64,000 nucleotides of DNA from Brachybacterium massiliense (GCF_900184245.1 NZ_FXXB01000006.1:1-64000), one strand, 5' to 3'; positions 32,156 to 43,100 are shown, numbered from the stretch's first letter. Numbers and translations: made by a program. The notes: generated by a model from the letters alone, not told the origin.

Positions 32156-33930
32156 CACTGACTGCGAAACCCCAGGCCGCGGCGGTTCCGCGGAGGCGGC
32201 GCTCCCGGTTGCAGCTCACCGCCTCGGACAGATTCGTCTATGCACTGTCGATCCCGCTGGTGCTCATCCTGCTGATCTACATCGTCTTCCCGATGATCGC
32301 CACCGTGGTCACCTCCATGGAAGGCGGCGGCGCCGTCTACCAAGACTTCCTGGGCGGGAACTCTCGCCGGGCGCTCTTCCTGTCGGTCGGGATCTCGCTG
32401 GCATCGGTGCTCACCTCCGGAGTTCTGGGCACGGCGCTCGCCGTACTGCTGACCCGCTTCTCCTTCGCCGGGCGCTCGGTCCTGAAGGTCTTCGCGCTCC
32501 TGCCGTTGGCGCTGCCTCCGCTGATCGGTGCGATGTCGTTCTACTACCTCTACGGCACCAGCGGCATCATCCCGCGCCTGCTCGAGGAGGTCATCGGGAT
32601 CCCGGCGTCCACCACGTCGTTCGACGGCCTGGCCGGGGTGATGCTCGTGCACACGCTGACTATGTACCCGTACTTCTACCTCTCCGTCAGCGCCGGGCTC
32701 TCCGGTTCTGACGCCTCCCTCGAGGAGGCAGCGATGAATCTCGGCGCGAGCCGGGCCACCATGTGGCGCACAGTGCTGCTGCCGATGCTCACGCCGGCGC
32801 TGGTCTCCGGTGCGCTGCTGACCTTCATGGTCTCGATGGCCTCGTTCACGGCCCCGCAGTTCTACAACGTCAACACCCTGACCATGCGGATCGTCGCAGC
32901 CCGCACCTCAGGCGCCTACGACCTCGCGGCGGCTCAGTCCACCGTGCTGTCCGTGGTCTCGATCCTCTTCCTGCTGCTGATGCGCTGGTACCAGAACCGT
33001 CGGCTCACCCGTTCCATGTCGAAGGGAACTCCACAGGCGCTCAAGGTCGTCCAGGGGGTCCTGCCTCAGATCGGTGCCGCGCTCGGCTCCGCAGTCATCG
33101 TCGCGATCCTGGTCGCGCCGGTCGCGTCGATCCTGCTGCTGGCCTTCACGGTCAACGGCACCTGGACCACCCAGATCCTCCCGCCCGAGTACACCCTGCA
33201 GAACTTCATCGACATCTTCACGGAGCCTCGCAGCCTGCGACCGATCCTGGTCTCCTCGCAGATGTCCGCGGTGGCGATGGCCGCATCGATCGTGGTGGGC
33301 GTCCTGACCGCATGGGTGATCGCACGCTGGAAGGGCAAGGGCGCCGGAATCCTCGACCTCATGATCATGCTGCCGTGGGCACTGCCGGGCACTGTGGTGG
33401 GCGTCAACATCGTCACCGCTTTCGCCTCGCCCACCCCGTTCAACCTCGGGCAGGTGCTCATCGGCTCCCTCTGGATCCTGCCGCTGGCGTACTTCATCCG
33501 CTTCGTGCCGCTGGTGTTCCGCAACGCCGCTGCCTCGCTCGCACAGATCGATCCCTCGGTCGAGGAGGCCGCGCAGAACCTCGGTGCAGGTCCGTTCCGC
33601 ACTTTGCGCACGATCACCCTGCCGCTGATGGCGCGCGGAGTGATCGCCGGTGCTCTGCTCGCCTTCGTCCAGGGCTTCGGCGAGTACGTCGCCTCCGTGG
33701 TCATCTACCCGGCCCGCTACGTGCCGCTGTCGGTGGAGATCTACAACCGTCAGTACTCCAACGACCTCGGATCCGCCTTCGCCTACGGCTCGCTGCAGGT
33801 GCTGGCGATCCTCATCGTCCTGATCGTCTCGGAGCTCCTCGAGAAACCGGGGCGCTTCCGCCGCCGCCGTCGTCCCGCAGGAGCCGACACCACCGCTGCC
33901 ACCACCACTGCCGCTGCCCCTGCAGCGTGA
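32152..33930 (+). CDS. Fused double ABC permease, FbpB/AfuB-like
   Basis: The 592-residue permease carries two BPD_transp_1 domains of about six helices each. Each has an EAA loop: EEAAMNLGASRATMWRTVLL near residue 197 and EEAAQNLGAGPFRTLRTITL near 475, which contact the ATPase. This two-domain architecture is normal for FbpB/AfuB. The C-terminus is Ala/Thr-rich. It starts at a GTG that overlaps the ATPase stop by three bases and ends 12 bp before the lyase/kinase gene, so all are one operon. Confidence 0.9.
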   Translation: MTLTAKPQAAAVPRRRRSRLQLTASDRFVYALSIPLVLILLIYIVFPMIATVVTSMEGGGAVYQDFLGGNSRRALFLSVGISLASVLTSGVLGTALAVLLTRFSFAGRSVLKVFALLPLALPPLIGAMSFYYLYGTSGIIPRLLEEVIGIPASTTSFDGLAGVMLVHTLTMYPYFYLSVSAGLSGSDASLEEAAMNLGASRATMWRTVLLPMLTPALVSGALLTFMVSMASFTAPQFYNVNTLTMRIVAARTSGAYDLAAAQSTVLSVVSILFLLLMRWYQNRRLTRSMSKGTPQALKVVQGVLPQIGAALGSAVIVAILVAPVASILLLAFTVNGTWTTQILPPEYTLQNFIDIFTEPRSLRPILVSSQMSAVAMAASIVVGVLTAWVIARWKGKGAGILDLMIMLPWALPGTVVGVNIVTAFASPTPFNLGQVLIGSLWILPLAYFIRFVPLVFRNAAASLAQIDPSVEEAAQNLGAGPFRTLRTITLPLMARGVIAGALLAFVQGFGEYVASVVIYPARYVPLSVEIYNRQYSNDLGSAFAYGSLQVLAILIVLIVSELLEKPGRFRRRRRPAGADTTAATTTAAAPAA

Positions 33931-33942
33931 GAGGAGCCCCTG

Positions 33943-36453
33943 TTGTCCCAGGAGCAACACCCCGCTGAGGACCGGAACCTCCCGGACCCCGTCGCCGAGA
34001 AGCCCCCCGGCCCCGCCGGTGGGACCGACCGCATCCCTCTGACGGGCCGGGAGGACCTGTCGATCTACTGGGACAACCACCTGCGCGTCGCCTTCGAGCA
34101 GTCCGCACCGCACGACCTGCCGGCGATGGTCGAGGCATCCCTGGCCCACGTGATCATGCTGCGCGGCACAGGGGCGCTCACCGAGCAGCGCGCCGACCGC
34201 CTGCTGGGTGGCCTGCTGCAGCTGTGGCAACGCTGGGGAGACGAAAACCCTGGCGGCGACTGGACACCGCGTGTCTCCTCGCACCCCTTCGACGGATCGG
34301 TGGAGGACCCGTACTACTACCTCGAACAGCAGCTCGCCGCCGCCTGCGGGATCAGCACCGCCGAGCTCGACGTGCAGCTGGCCCGGAGTCGCAACGATCT
34401 CGATGCGGGTGTCTTCAGGATGATCCTGCGCCGGGGCATCCTCGACCTGGCGGAGCTGCTGCTGCAGACGGTCCGGGACCTCACCGCCGCGGCCTCGCGC
34501 ACCGTCGACGCCGTTCTGATCGGGCACACCCACCGCCGCCCGGCTCAGCCCACCACCATCGCCCATGTGCTCTCGGGGCTCGCCGAGGCCATGCTCTCCC
34601 AAGCCGAGGAGCTGCTGTCCGTCTACGACGAGATGAACGTGTCACCGCTCGGCTCAGCGGCGTTCACCGGTACGGACATCGCGATCGACGCGCAGCGCGT
34701 CGCCGATCTGCTCGGCTTCGGAAGCTCGTTCACGGCCTCCTACGAAGCCGTCGCCGGAGCCGAGCACTTCATGCGTCTCGCCGCGCTGCACGCCCGAATC
34801 GGCGCGACCGGGGCGCGCTGGGCTCGGGTGCTGCAGGAGTGGATGAATCTGGGGTGGGTCCGGATGCCCACGGAGTTCACCCAGGGATCCTCGATCATGC
34901 CGCAGAAGAAGAATCCGGTGGTCCTCGAACATCTGGTCTCGATGTCAGGCGCCGCGAACGGTGAGATGTCCTCGGTCTTCACGACGATCGCCGCCGGCTG
35001 GTACGAGGACTCCAACAACGCCACCACCGATGTGCAGAAGCATCTGTGGTCGTCCACGGAAAGGGTGCTGCGCGTGGTGCGGCTGCTGGACGGCCTCACC
35101 CTCGAGATCGAGCCGGAGGAGCTGCCCACGGACGAGGAGATCGTTCGCTCAGGCGCGACCACGACCGCCGTCGCCGAAGCCCTGGCCACCCGTTCTGTCC
35201 CGTGGCGCGGCGCGCATGACGTGGTGGGGATCCTCTTCCGCCAGGGAGACCCCACCACCTGGACCGCTCGACAGGTGGAAGACGCACTCGTAGATGCCGG
35301 CATCGAGGACGACGGGGCGCTGCGCGATCTCGTGCTCGAGTCCGGCCGGGAGCCTCGACGCATCCTGGATCGCGAGCAGCCCGGATCTCCCGGGCGCGGC
35401 CCCATCGCAGTGGCGTTGGGTGTGGCCGAGGAGCGGGCAGGGCGCCTCGCCAGCTCGTTCTCCGAGCGCAGAGAAGCGCTGGACGGAGCGCGAGAGGAGC
35501 TGGTGCGGACGGCAGAGGAGCTCGTCGGCACAGCAGAGCCAGGGCTGGTGCTGAGCGTGATCGGGAACGCGAACCTCGATGTGATCGTCCATCGTGCCCG
35601 TTCGTTTCCGCCTGCGGGCACCGAGCAGATCGTGCCGGGCATCGAGGTGAGGCTCGGAGGATCTGCCGCGATCGCCGCTCAGCGCTCCGCCCAGATGGGC
35701 CTGCCCACGCGCCTGGTGGCGAAGGTGGGCGATGACCCGACAGGAGAGATGGTGCGCACCCTCGCCAGCGAGGACGGACTGGTCACCGACCTGATCATGG
35801 ACTCTGCTCATGACTCCGGGCTCACCGTGGTCGCCGAGGACCGAGGTTTCGAGCGGTCCTTCCTTTCCTCGCTCGGAGCGATGGGACGCTTCGGCCCGGG
35901 CGACGTCCCCGATACCGCGCTCAGGGCGCGGTATGTGCTCTGCAGCGGGTACTTCCTGCTGCCCGAGATGAAGGGTGCGGCCACCGGGTCGCTGCTGACC
36001 GCCGCACACCGACATGGGGCGATCACGGCCGTCGACACCGGCCACCCGGACGGCGGCTGGAACGAGGAAGTGCGCAAGGAGCTGCTGGAGCACGTGCTGC
36101 CGCACACCGACTACTTCCTGCCCAACGAGAGCGAGCTGACCGGTATCACCGGCATCGATGACGTCGATCGGGCGGCGCAGCACCTCTCCGCCCATTGCGG
36201 GACCACCGTGATCGCGAAGCTCGGCGCGCACGGTGCACTGCTGGCCGCGGACGGGAAGGTCACGAGAGCCGCCGCTCCCAGCGTCGAGGTCGTGGACACC
36301 ACCGGAGCCGGAGACTCGTTCAACGCGGCGCTGCTGGCCGCCCTGCACCGCGGAGAGAGCACCGCGGATGCCCTGGCCTCCGCAGTGAGGACGGCGAGCG
36401 AACTGGTCGCCACTGCGCCGGAGCAGCGGGCCGAGGTGCTGCGGCGCGCGTGA
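33943..36453 (+). CDS. Fusion of argininosuccinate-lyase-family enzyme and PfkB carbohydrate kinase
   Basis: The 836-residue protein joins two enzymes. Residues about 35-505 are a fumarase/aspartase-superfamily lyase of the argininosuccinate lyase type. All three signature regions are present: ARSRNDLDAG, GHTHRRPAQP with the catalytic-site His, and GSSIMPQKKNP with the catalytic Ser. Residues about 540-836 are a PfkB sugar kinase, with SVIGNANLDVIVH, GGSAAIAAQRSAQMG, LPNESELTGI and DTTGAGDSFNAALL with the catalytic Asp. A short Glu/Arg-rich helix links them. Start is TTG at 33943 with AGAGGAG six bases before. The lyase should release fumarate or a similar acid from an N- or C-linked conjugate, and the kinase should phosphorylate the freed or attached sugar. 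It is last in the ROK-ABC operon. The substrate is unknown. Confidence 0.88.
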   Translation: MSQEQHPAEDRNLPDPVAEKPPGPAGGTDRIPLTGREDLSIYWDNHLRVAFEQSAPHDLPAMVEASLAHVIMLRGTGALTEQRADRLLGGLLQLWQRWGDENPGGDWTPRVSSHPFDGSVEDPYYYLEQQLAAACGISTAELDVQLARSRNDLDAGVFRMILRRGILDLAELLLQTVRDLTAAASRTVDAVLIGHTHRRPAQPTTIAHVLSGLAEAMLSQAEELLSVYDEMNVSPLGSAAFTGTDIAIDAQRVADLLGFGSSFTASYEAVAGAEHFMRLAALHARIGATGARWARVLQEWMNLGWVRMPTEFTQGSSIMPQKKNPVVLEHLVSMSGAANGEMSSVFTTIAAGWYEDSNNATTDVQKHLWSSTERVLRVVRLLDGLTLEIEPEELPTDEEIVRSGATTTAVAEALATRSVPWRGAHDVVGILFRQGDPTTWTARQVEDALVDAGIEDDGALRDLVLESGREPRRILDREQPGSPGRGPIAVALGVAEERAGRLASSFSERREALDGAREELVRTAEELVGTAEPGLVLSVIGNANLDVIVHRARSFPPAGTEQIVPGIEVRLGGSAAIAAQRSAQMGLPTRLVAKVGDDPTGEMVRTLASEDGLVTDLIMDSAHDSGLTVVAEDRGFERSFLSSLGAMGRFGPGDVPDTALRARYVLCSGYFLLPEMKGAATGSLLTAAHRHGAITAVDTGHPDGGWNEEVRKELLEHVLPHTDYFLPNESELTGITGIDDVDRAAQHLSAHCGTTVIAKLGAHGALLAADGKVTRAAAPSVEVVDTTGAGDSFNAALLAALHRGESTADALASAVRTASELVATAPEQRAEVLRRA

Positions 36454-36582
36454 CTCCCGGCCGGGCATCCAGGCCGAGCGGGCACGAGGTCACAGGTCTC
36501 GCGCTGGAGACCGGGCCGCCGTCGCGCACCATGCGATCGCGCCCGCTCGGTTCCGTCATGGCGTCCCGGCCGCTCGGCCCGC

Positions 36583-38144
36583 TCAGCCGCTGCCCTCAGT
36601 CAGGCTCGTCGCCGGCAGCCAGTCCGCGCCCAGCAGCTCGGCCACGCCGGTGAGTCCTGCGGTGTCTCCGCCCACGGTGTCGGAGGCGGCGGCGATCCGC
36701 TCCACCATCACCTTGCTGACCTGCTCCTCCACCGTGTCCTGGGCGTAGGCGATGTGCCAGGGCGAGACCTGGTGGTCGCGGTGGGTGCGGCCGGTGACCT
36801 GCCGTCCGGCGATGCCGGAGAAGCGTGCCTGGTGGAACACGCCCACGCGCGGCTCGGTGCTCGCCTGTCGCCCGCCTTCCAGGGTCTCCCCAACGTGCAG
36901 GCTGATCGAGGCGACGGTGGTGAATACGCACACCTTCGCCTCGCCGGTCTGGAACTTCAGTCGCTCCGCTTCGTCGTCGAAGCGGTCCTGTCCGTAGATC
37001 GTGGCGATCTCGAGCCCGGCATCGCGCAGACGCTCGGTGATCGGTTCCGCGGCGGTGCCCACGAACTCGACCGAGCACGCCACCTGCCGTTCGGCCTCCA
37101 CCTGCTGCGCGATCCACGCGACGGTGGAGTCCACCCGGATCAGTCCGGCCTTCTGCCGGAACCGCAGCAGCGCCGCGCGGCCCTTGGCGGTGTTGCGCCC
37201 GCGGCGGGCGATGTCCATCTCGCGGCAGAACTCGCCCCACTCCGCCTCGTACGCGTCCCGCTCGGCGGGGGTGAGCGCCACCGGCATCCCGGAGATCGGC
37301 ACCGGTCCCCACGGCGCTGCCCGGTGCAGCATCGCGGGCGGCTGCGAGTCCTCGAGCCAGCCCCGCACCAGCGCGAGATCCTCCGCGCGACGGGAGGCGT
37401 CGGTGGTCCAGGTGGCGCCGTAGCGGCCCTTCTCCAGGGCGACTCCGTGGCGTTCGAGCGCTGCCGCGAAGTCGGTGCCGGGCTGTTTCACCGAGGTCCA
37501 GCGCGCCATCGGTTCGTGGTGCGCCTGTGCGTAGGCGGGGGCGAGGTAGGGCAGCTCGAGAGGGGTATGCCCGGGTGTTGCAGTGGTCGCGATGACGAAC
37601 GGCGCGTCGTCGTGCGGGTGCGAGTGCCTGGAGAGCCGTGCCCAGAGCTTCCACCGTTTGGTGGTGGTGCGCCGCAGCGCGTGCGCCTCATCCGCGATGA
37701 TCACGTCCCAGACATGACCGGCGACCTTCTCCAGGCGACGCCCGGCTCGTCGGCCAGCAGGAAGAGCCGACCTCCGGCCGCGGCGTGCGCGGCGATCGCG
37801 TCGGCCGCCTCGTACTGGAGCTGGCGCGGTTCGAGATCGTCGGCCAGCGCGGGCAGCGGTGCGGGATCGCCCGGGTTGAGCTGGTTCTCGAGGAATTGGC
37901 CGAGGGTGTGAGGGCCCGGCGCGTACGGCGCGAGATGCGCGGGCAGATGGCGGCCGACGAACAGGTGCATCTTCACCGCCGGATGCCACGACGCCCCCTC
38001 GACCTGCGTGCCGTAGGGGACGTCCAGCACCCAGGTGCGCTCGCCGGGGCCGACGAACGGCAGCGGCCGCTGCGCGGAGCTGGACCCCTTCCGGCGCGGG
38101 GACCTGCGGCGTCGGCGGGTGGTGGAGCGGCGAGTGCTGGACAC
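36583..38144 (-). pseudogene. DEAD/SNF2-type helicase gene with internal deletion
   Basis: The N-terminal part (38144 to about 37740) ends FLLADEPGV, where helicase motif I (GxGKT) should follow. The sequence then jumps, in another frame, to LEKVAGHVWDVIIADEAHAL, which is motif II. Roughly 70-80 residues and the frame are lost, so Walker A is absent. The C-terminal part is intact and has ATTATPGHTP (motif III), the helicase C-terminal domain and GRTHRDHQVSPW (motif VI-like, RTHR). The protein would have been a superfamily 2 ATPase acting on nucleic acids. It is now non-functional. Confidence 0.78.
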
Positions 38145-38153
38145 GCCGTGACC

Positions 38154-38462
38154 TTACCGGGGTTCGCCGATACCCAGCGCCTCACCGATCAGGCGCGGGT
38201 ACTCCTCGAGGGATGACGGTTCGTGCAGAGTCGGCTCCGGGGAGGCGGGCACCATCAGCACCCAGCGCACCAGGTGCTCCCGTCGCATCTTCGCGATCAC
38301 GATCTGGCCGCCGGCGGGGTGAGGGAGGGTGAGCATGGGCCTGTCCTCGTGCTCCAGGAGAGTGCCCTCCAGCTGGGGGTGGGCTGCGAGGATCGCGTGC
38401 CTGATCCGGTCGCGCTGCAGGACGGTGCCGGCGGCGTCGAGGGTGTCACGGGTGGGGAACAT
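38154..38462 (-). CDS. Conserved hypothetical protein, 102 residues
   Basis: The small soluble protein begins MFPTRDTLDAAGTVLQRDRI and contains PMLTLPHPAGGQIVIAKMRR and RWVLMVPASPEPTLHEPSSL. It looks like a compact alpha/beta domain. I recognise no family. It ends ten bases upstream of the helicase pseudogene on the same strand and was probably its operon partner. A CGGAG stretch lies upstream of the ATG. Confidence 0.6.
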   Translation of the reverse strand: MFPTRDTLDAAGTVLQRDRIRHAILAAHPQLEGTLLEHEDRPMLTLPHPAGGQIVIAKMRREHLVRWVLMVPASPEPTLHEPSSLEEYPRLIGEALGIGEPR

Positions 38463-38682
38463 GGAGGACTCCGAGAGATCGGCGTGAAGGGGCGGTGAGC
38501 GTGCCCCTGCGGTGAGGCCCTCAGCCTCTCGCAGGGCTGTGACAGGCCGCGGCCCCCACCGTCGGCTGTCAAGCGCCTTGACAGAGTCAGGAGGCTCGGG
38601 TCTTCGTCCCTCGTCATCGAGCCTGGTGCCCGCGGAGCGAGGCGTCAGTTCGCAGGCCGGAAACTGGGCATACCCTGTGCGC

Positions 38683-39843
38683 ATGCTGAACCCTCGCGCG
38701 GCCTCCGCCGCAGCTCCGCCCAGCGCCTCTCGCCGCCTGCCGGGCAGCCTCCGTGGGGGCGGGTGGATGCACCTCGCGCTCGTGGGCGTGATCAGCATGC
38801 TGCTGGTGTACGTCGCCGCGTCGATCGTGCTCACCGTGCCGCTCCCCGCGCTGCTGACCCTCCTCGGCCTGGCGGGCGCCCTGCTGCTGTGGAGGCTTCC
38901 GCGCGGAGCCCTGCAGATCGCGGACGCGGTGGCGCTGGGGCTGATCGCGGTGGTGCTCTACGCCGCCGGGCTCGACCTCGTCTCGTACTACCTCGCGGGG
39001 ATAGTGGGAACGCTCGCGCTGCGGCGCCATGCGCGCGGGTGGCTGTATCTCGTCACGGGGGCCGTGGTGCTGGCCTCAGGTTGGTCGAGCGTGACGATGG
39101 CGTGGAACGAGGGCCCGGTGCCCCGGCTGTTCACAGAAGCGGTGCCGTGGCTCGATCTGCACCTGCCTGTGCTCACGGGCGGATTCGCGATGATCGCCGT
39201 GGGGCTGGTGTTCCTCACCACGGGCACCTGGAAGATGGCGCTGCGCATCGACCTGCTCGCCCTCGCGCTGCTCCTCGCCGCGGTGATGCATGTGACCGCG
39301 GCGGTGCTGGGCTTCATGTCCTCCTCGCTGCCGATGATCCTCGCCGACGTGTATCCGGGGACCTACTCCTACGAGGACGACTCGTACGCGACGGCCAGCG
39401 GCATGATCTCGGTGCTGCAGATGAGTTCGAAGGGTCTGATCATGGGCGCGCTGATCCCGCTCGCGCTCGTGGTCGCGGCGGTGGTGCGGCTCGTCCGCCA
39501 GCCGAGCATCACCCCGCGAGGCATTCCGCTGCAGCCGACGTCCCTCACCGTCGCCACGCTGACCGGGCTCGCCCTGGTGGTGCCCGGGTTCCTGATCCTG
39601 GTGCTGGGGCTCACCGGGGACGACAGCCCGCTGCAGCTGATCCTCCCCTTCGTGATCGACGGGGCGGGGCTGCTGCTGTGGGCCGTGGCGGTGGTCGCCT
39701 GGTGGCGGAACACCGGCGCGCTCCGCGGCATCTATGCACCCGGCGGCGACGTGACCCGGACGGACCTCGTGGTCACGCTGCTCCTCGCTGCGGCGCCCGG
39801 GCTGCTGGCGATGTTCGACATCGCCCTGGTGTTCATCCCGTAG
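38683..39843 (+). CDS. Polytopic membrane protein of unknown function
   Basis: The 386-residue protein has an Ala/Ser/Arg-rich start and about nine to ten membrane helices, beginning LALVGVISMLLVYVAASIVL and ending LVVTLLLAAAPGLLAMFDIA. One extracytoplasmic loop (ADVYPGTYSYEDDSYATASG) is rich in Tyr and Asp. TACCCT lies six bases before the ATG, so it is probably leaderless. No family is recognised; there are no transport or enzyme motifs. Confidence 0.7.
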   Translation: MLNPRAASAAAPPSASRRLPGSLRGGGWMHLALVGVISMLLVYVAASIVLTVPLPALLTLLGLAGALLLWRLPRGALQIADAVALGLIAVVLYAAGLDLVSYYLAGIVGTLALRRHARGWLYLVTGAVVLASGWSSVTMAWNEGPVPRLFTEAVPWLDLHLPVLTGGFAMIAVGLVFLTTGTWKMALRIDLLALALLLAAVMHVTAAVLGFMSSSLPMILADVYPGTYSYEDDSYATASGMISVLQMSSKGLIMGALIPLALVVAAVVRLVRQPSITPRGIPLQPTSLTVATLTGLALVVPGFLILVLGLTGDDSPLQLILPFVIDGAGLLLWAVAVVAWWRNTGALRGIYAPGGDVTRTDLVVTLLLAAAPGLLAMFDIALVFIP

Positions 39844-40015
39844 CCGGTGCACACGTGCCTGGGAGCGTTCGCATGCTGTCCCAGCGGCCGGCGGGCCTGC
39901 GGATCATGCCTTCGTCGCCACCCGGGGCGAAAAGCACCAGGACGAAGCCTGTGGCGGTTAGCAATTGGTGGACATCCCGCAGAGCTTTCGGTACGGTTCA
40001 CTCGGCACCATTCTA

Positions 40016-40027
40016 GACAACGTTGTC
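40016..40027 (+). promoter_or_regulatory. LacI operator before the GH32 gene
   Basis: GACAACGTTGTC is a perfect 12-bp palindrome 79-90 bp upstream of the GH32 start, just after a possible -10 box (CATTCT, 40009-40014). The same 12 bases recur at 43276-43287 before the sugar ABC operon. The central CG is typical of LacI-family sites, and a LacI gene lies at 47534. Confidence 0.8.
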
Positions 40028-40105
40028 AGAACGTCATCGCTGCGCCGATTCCGGCGCTTGACGTGACGACGCCACCCCAGACGCTCCCAATGGAGGGAAA
40101 CGAAC

Positions 40106-43100
40106 ATGGCCCATACCACCGCGCCGCGTTTCGCACTGCGCCTCATGTGCGCTGGCGCCGCTGCCGCATTGACCCTCGCAGTGGGCGCAGCCCCCAGCTT
40201 CTCCGAGGGCTCCATCGGCTCCGAGCCGAACCGTCCGGGCTATCACTACACCCCCGAGCGGAACTGGATGAACGACCCCAACGGCATGGTGTACCACGAC
40301 GGCCTCTACCACCTGTACTACCAGTACAACCCTGAGGGGAGCGCCTGGGGGAACATGTCCTGGGGGCACGCGACCAGTCCCGACCTCATGACCTGGACCG
40401 AGCAGCCCCTTGCGATCGGGCAGACGTTCGATGATGACGGCAACAGCATCGAGGACATCTTCTCGGGTTCCGTCGTGGTGGATCACGGCAACACCAGCGG
40501 GCTCGGCACGGGCGACGAGGACCCGCTCATCGCGCTGTACACCAGTGCCTACACGGACAACCACCCTGAGCATGCCGGGAAGCAGGCGCAGTCCCTCGCG
40601 TTCTCCACGGACGGAGGATTCACCTGGGAGAAATACGAGGGGAATCCTGTCGCAGATCGCGACTCGGGCAATTTTCGCGACCCGAAGGTGTTTTGGTACG
40701 AGGGGGACACGCCGGCGGAATCCCATTGGGTCATGGTGGCGGTCGAGGCGACCGACTACCAGGTTGTCGTCTACACCTCGGACGATCTCCTCCACTGGGA
40801 GTTCGCCTCCGATTTCGGGCCCGCGAATGCGGTCGGCGGCATCTGGGAGTGCCCGGACCTCTTCGAGCTCCCCGTGGACGGGAACCCTGAGGAGACCCGC
40901 TGGGTCATGATCGTGAACCTCAACCCCGGCTCTGTGGCCGGGGGCAGCGGCGGCCAGTACTTCGTGGGCGACTTCGACGGGAAGACCTTCACCGCCGAGA
41001 ACGTCGTGGAGGATCTCCCCGCTCCGGACGGTGACGTCCTGTGGGACTTCGAGGGCGGGGACTTCTCCGGATGGCACGTCACGAACCAGGCGGACCATGA
41101 CGAGAACGGGCCCTTCGGGCGGGCCCCTGCGTCGGGGCCTGTCAGCGGGCAGCAAACCGTCCACGGCGTCGAGGGCGAAGGTTTCGTCAACTCGTTCCAC
41201 GGCGGCGACGGACCCGTCGGCACCATGGAGTCCGAGCCGTTCACCGTGGAGCGCGATTACCTCAGCTTCCTAGTCGGAGGTGGGAGAAATCCGCACCAGG
41301 AAGGCACCCGGCCCGATAACGACCCGCCGGCGGGGACCCTGCTCTGGAACGGCTTCGAGGAAGTCGACGGCACGGTCACCCTCGAGGACATGGGCTGGGC
41401 CGGAACCGGCGACCTCGCTGCCGCCGACAACCCGGTGACCGAGGGTGGCGAGTACGCGATCGGCGACAAGCGCATCAACACCTGGGAGGGCGGGCCCCAC
41501 GGCGACGACAACGTGGGGACGCTGACGTCCCCCGAGTTCACCATCGATGCCGACCACCTCAACATGCTGGTGGGCGGCGGTGCACGTTCGGAGGCGTCCG
41601 AGGAGTCGCTCGAGGTGCAGCTGCTGGTCGACGGCGAGGTGGTGCGGAGACTGACCGGTCCCGGGGATGGTGCACTGAACTGGCGCCACTGGGACATCTC
41701 GGACCTGCAGGGGCGTACTGCGCAGTTGCGTGTGGTCGACGAGGCCACGGGAGGCTGGGGCCACCTGACCCTCGACCACGTCGTCATGGGCGACGAGGTC
41801 GCGCTGCCCCGGGGTGATGAGACCACGGTGAACCTCGTGGTCGATGGCGAGGTGGTCCGCACCGCGACCGGTTCCGACAGCGAGAATCTGGACTGGCAGA
41901 GCTGGGACGTGGCGGAGTTCGCGGGCCAGCAGGCCTCGCTCCGCATCGTCGACAACAGCAGCGGCGGGTGGGGGCACATCCTCGTCGATCACTTCGTCGC
42001 CACGGACGCGCCGATCGCCTCGTCGTTGGAGAACTATCAGTGGTTGGACTGGGGCAGCGACTACTACGCGACCGTCTCCTACTCCGATGCACCTGACGGG
42101 AAGCGAATCACTCAGGGCTGGATGAACAACTGGCTTTACGCAGGTGACGTCCCGGTGTCGCCGTGGGTCTCGGCGATGACCCTTCCGCGCGAGGTCGGGC
42201 TGACCCGCACCGACCACGGCATCGAGCTCGTCCATCACCCGGTTGAGCAGGCCGAGGGCTTTCTCGACGAGGCGTCGAGCCGCACGGTCACCGATGCACT
42301 GGCGTCGGCGGGCACTGCACCGCTCAGCGCCGACGGCGGATCGATCGGCGGCGACATGCTGCGCGTCGATCTGAGTCTCGATCCGGGGTCATCGGACCGC
42401 GCGGGGATCGTGTTGCGCGCTTCCGATGGATTCACCGCCGATCCATCCACCAGTGCTGATGGTGCGCAGGGGACTCTGGTGGGCTACAACGCCGAGCGCG
42501 GCAGGGTCTTCGTCGACAGGACTCGCTCGGGCGAAGTCGACTTCCACAGCGCCTTCCCCGGCCAGGTGGAAGCGCCTGTCACGCTCGAGGAGGATGGAAC
42601 GGTCTCGTTCAGCATCTGGCTGGACCGTTCTTCCGTCGAGGTGTTTGCACAGGACGGCACAAGGACGCTGACCGAGCTGGTCTTCCCTGACGTCGACTCC
42701 CAGCAGGTTCTCGCGTTCGCTGAGGGAGGGGATGCGCGGATCGTCCACGCGACGATCACGCCGGTGGAGCAGACAATGTTCAACGCGAGGCCGACCGATC
42801 CGACCGATCCGGCCGATCCGACGGAGCCTGCCGATCCGGCCGATCCGACGGAGCCTGCCGATCCGGCCGATCCGACGGAGCCTGCAGCGCCGACGGAGCC
42901 GAGAGATCCGGCTGATCCGACCGGGCCGGCAGATCCGACTGGGCAGGCAGTGCCGTCCGGAGGGCCCGGCGGCGGGGGCCAGTCGCAGGGCGGCGCTCCG
43001 GAGAGCTCCGGGCCGCCTCGCGCCGGTGAGGGCCTCGCCATGACCGGCATCAACGCCCTCACAGGAGCGGCGGCAGCGCTCGTGCTGGTCGTCGCCGGAG

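Noticed and set aside
33943-36453. Arginine biosynthesis role (argH) for the lyase
   Set aside because: The PfkB fusion, the transporter operon and the absence of other arg genes argue against it.
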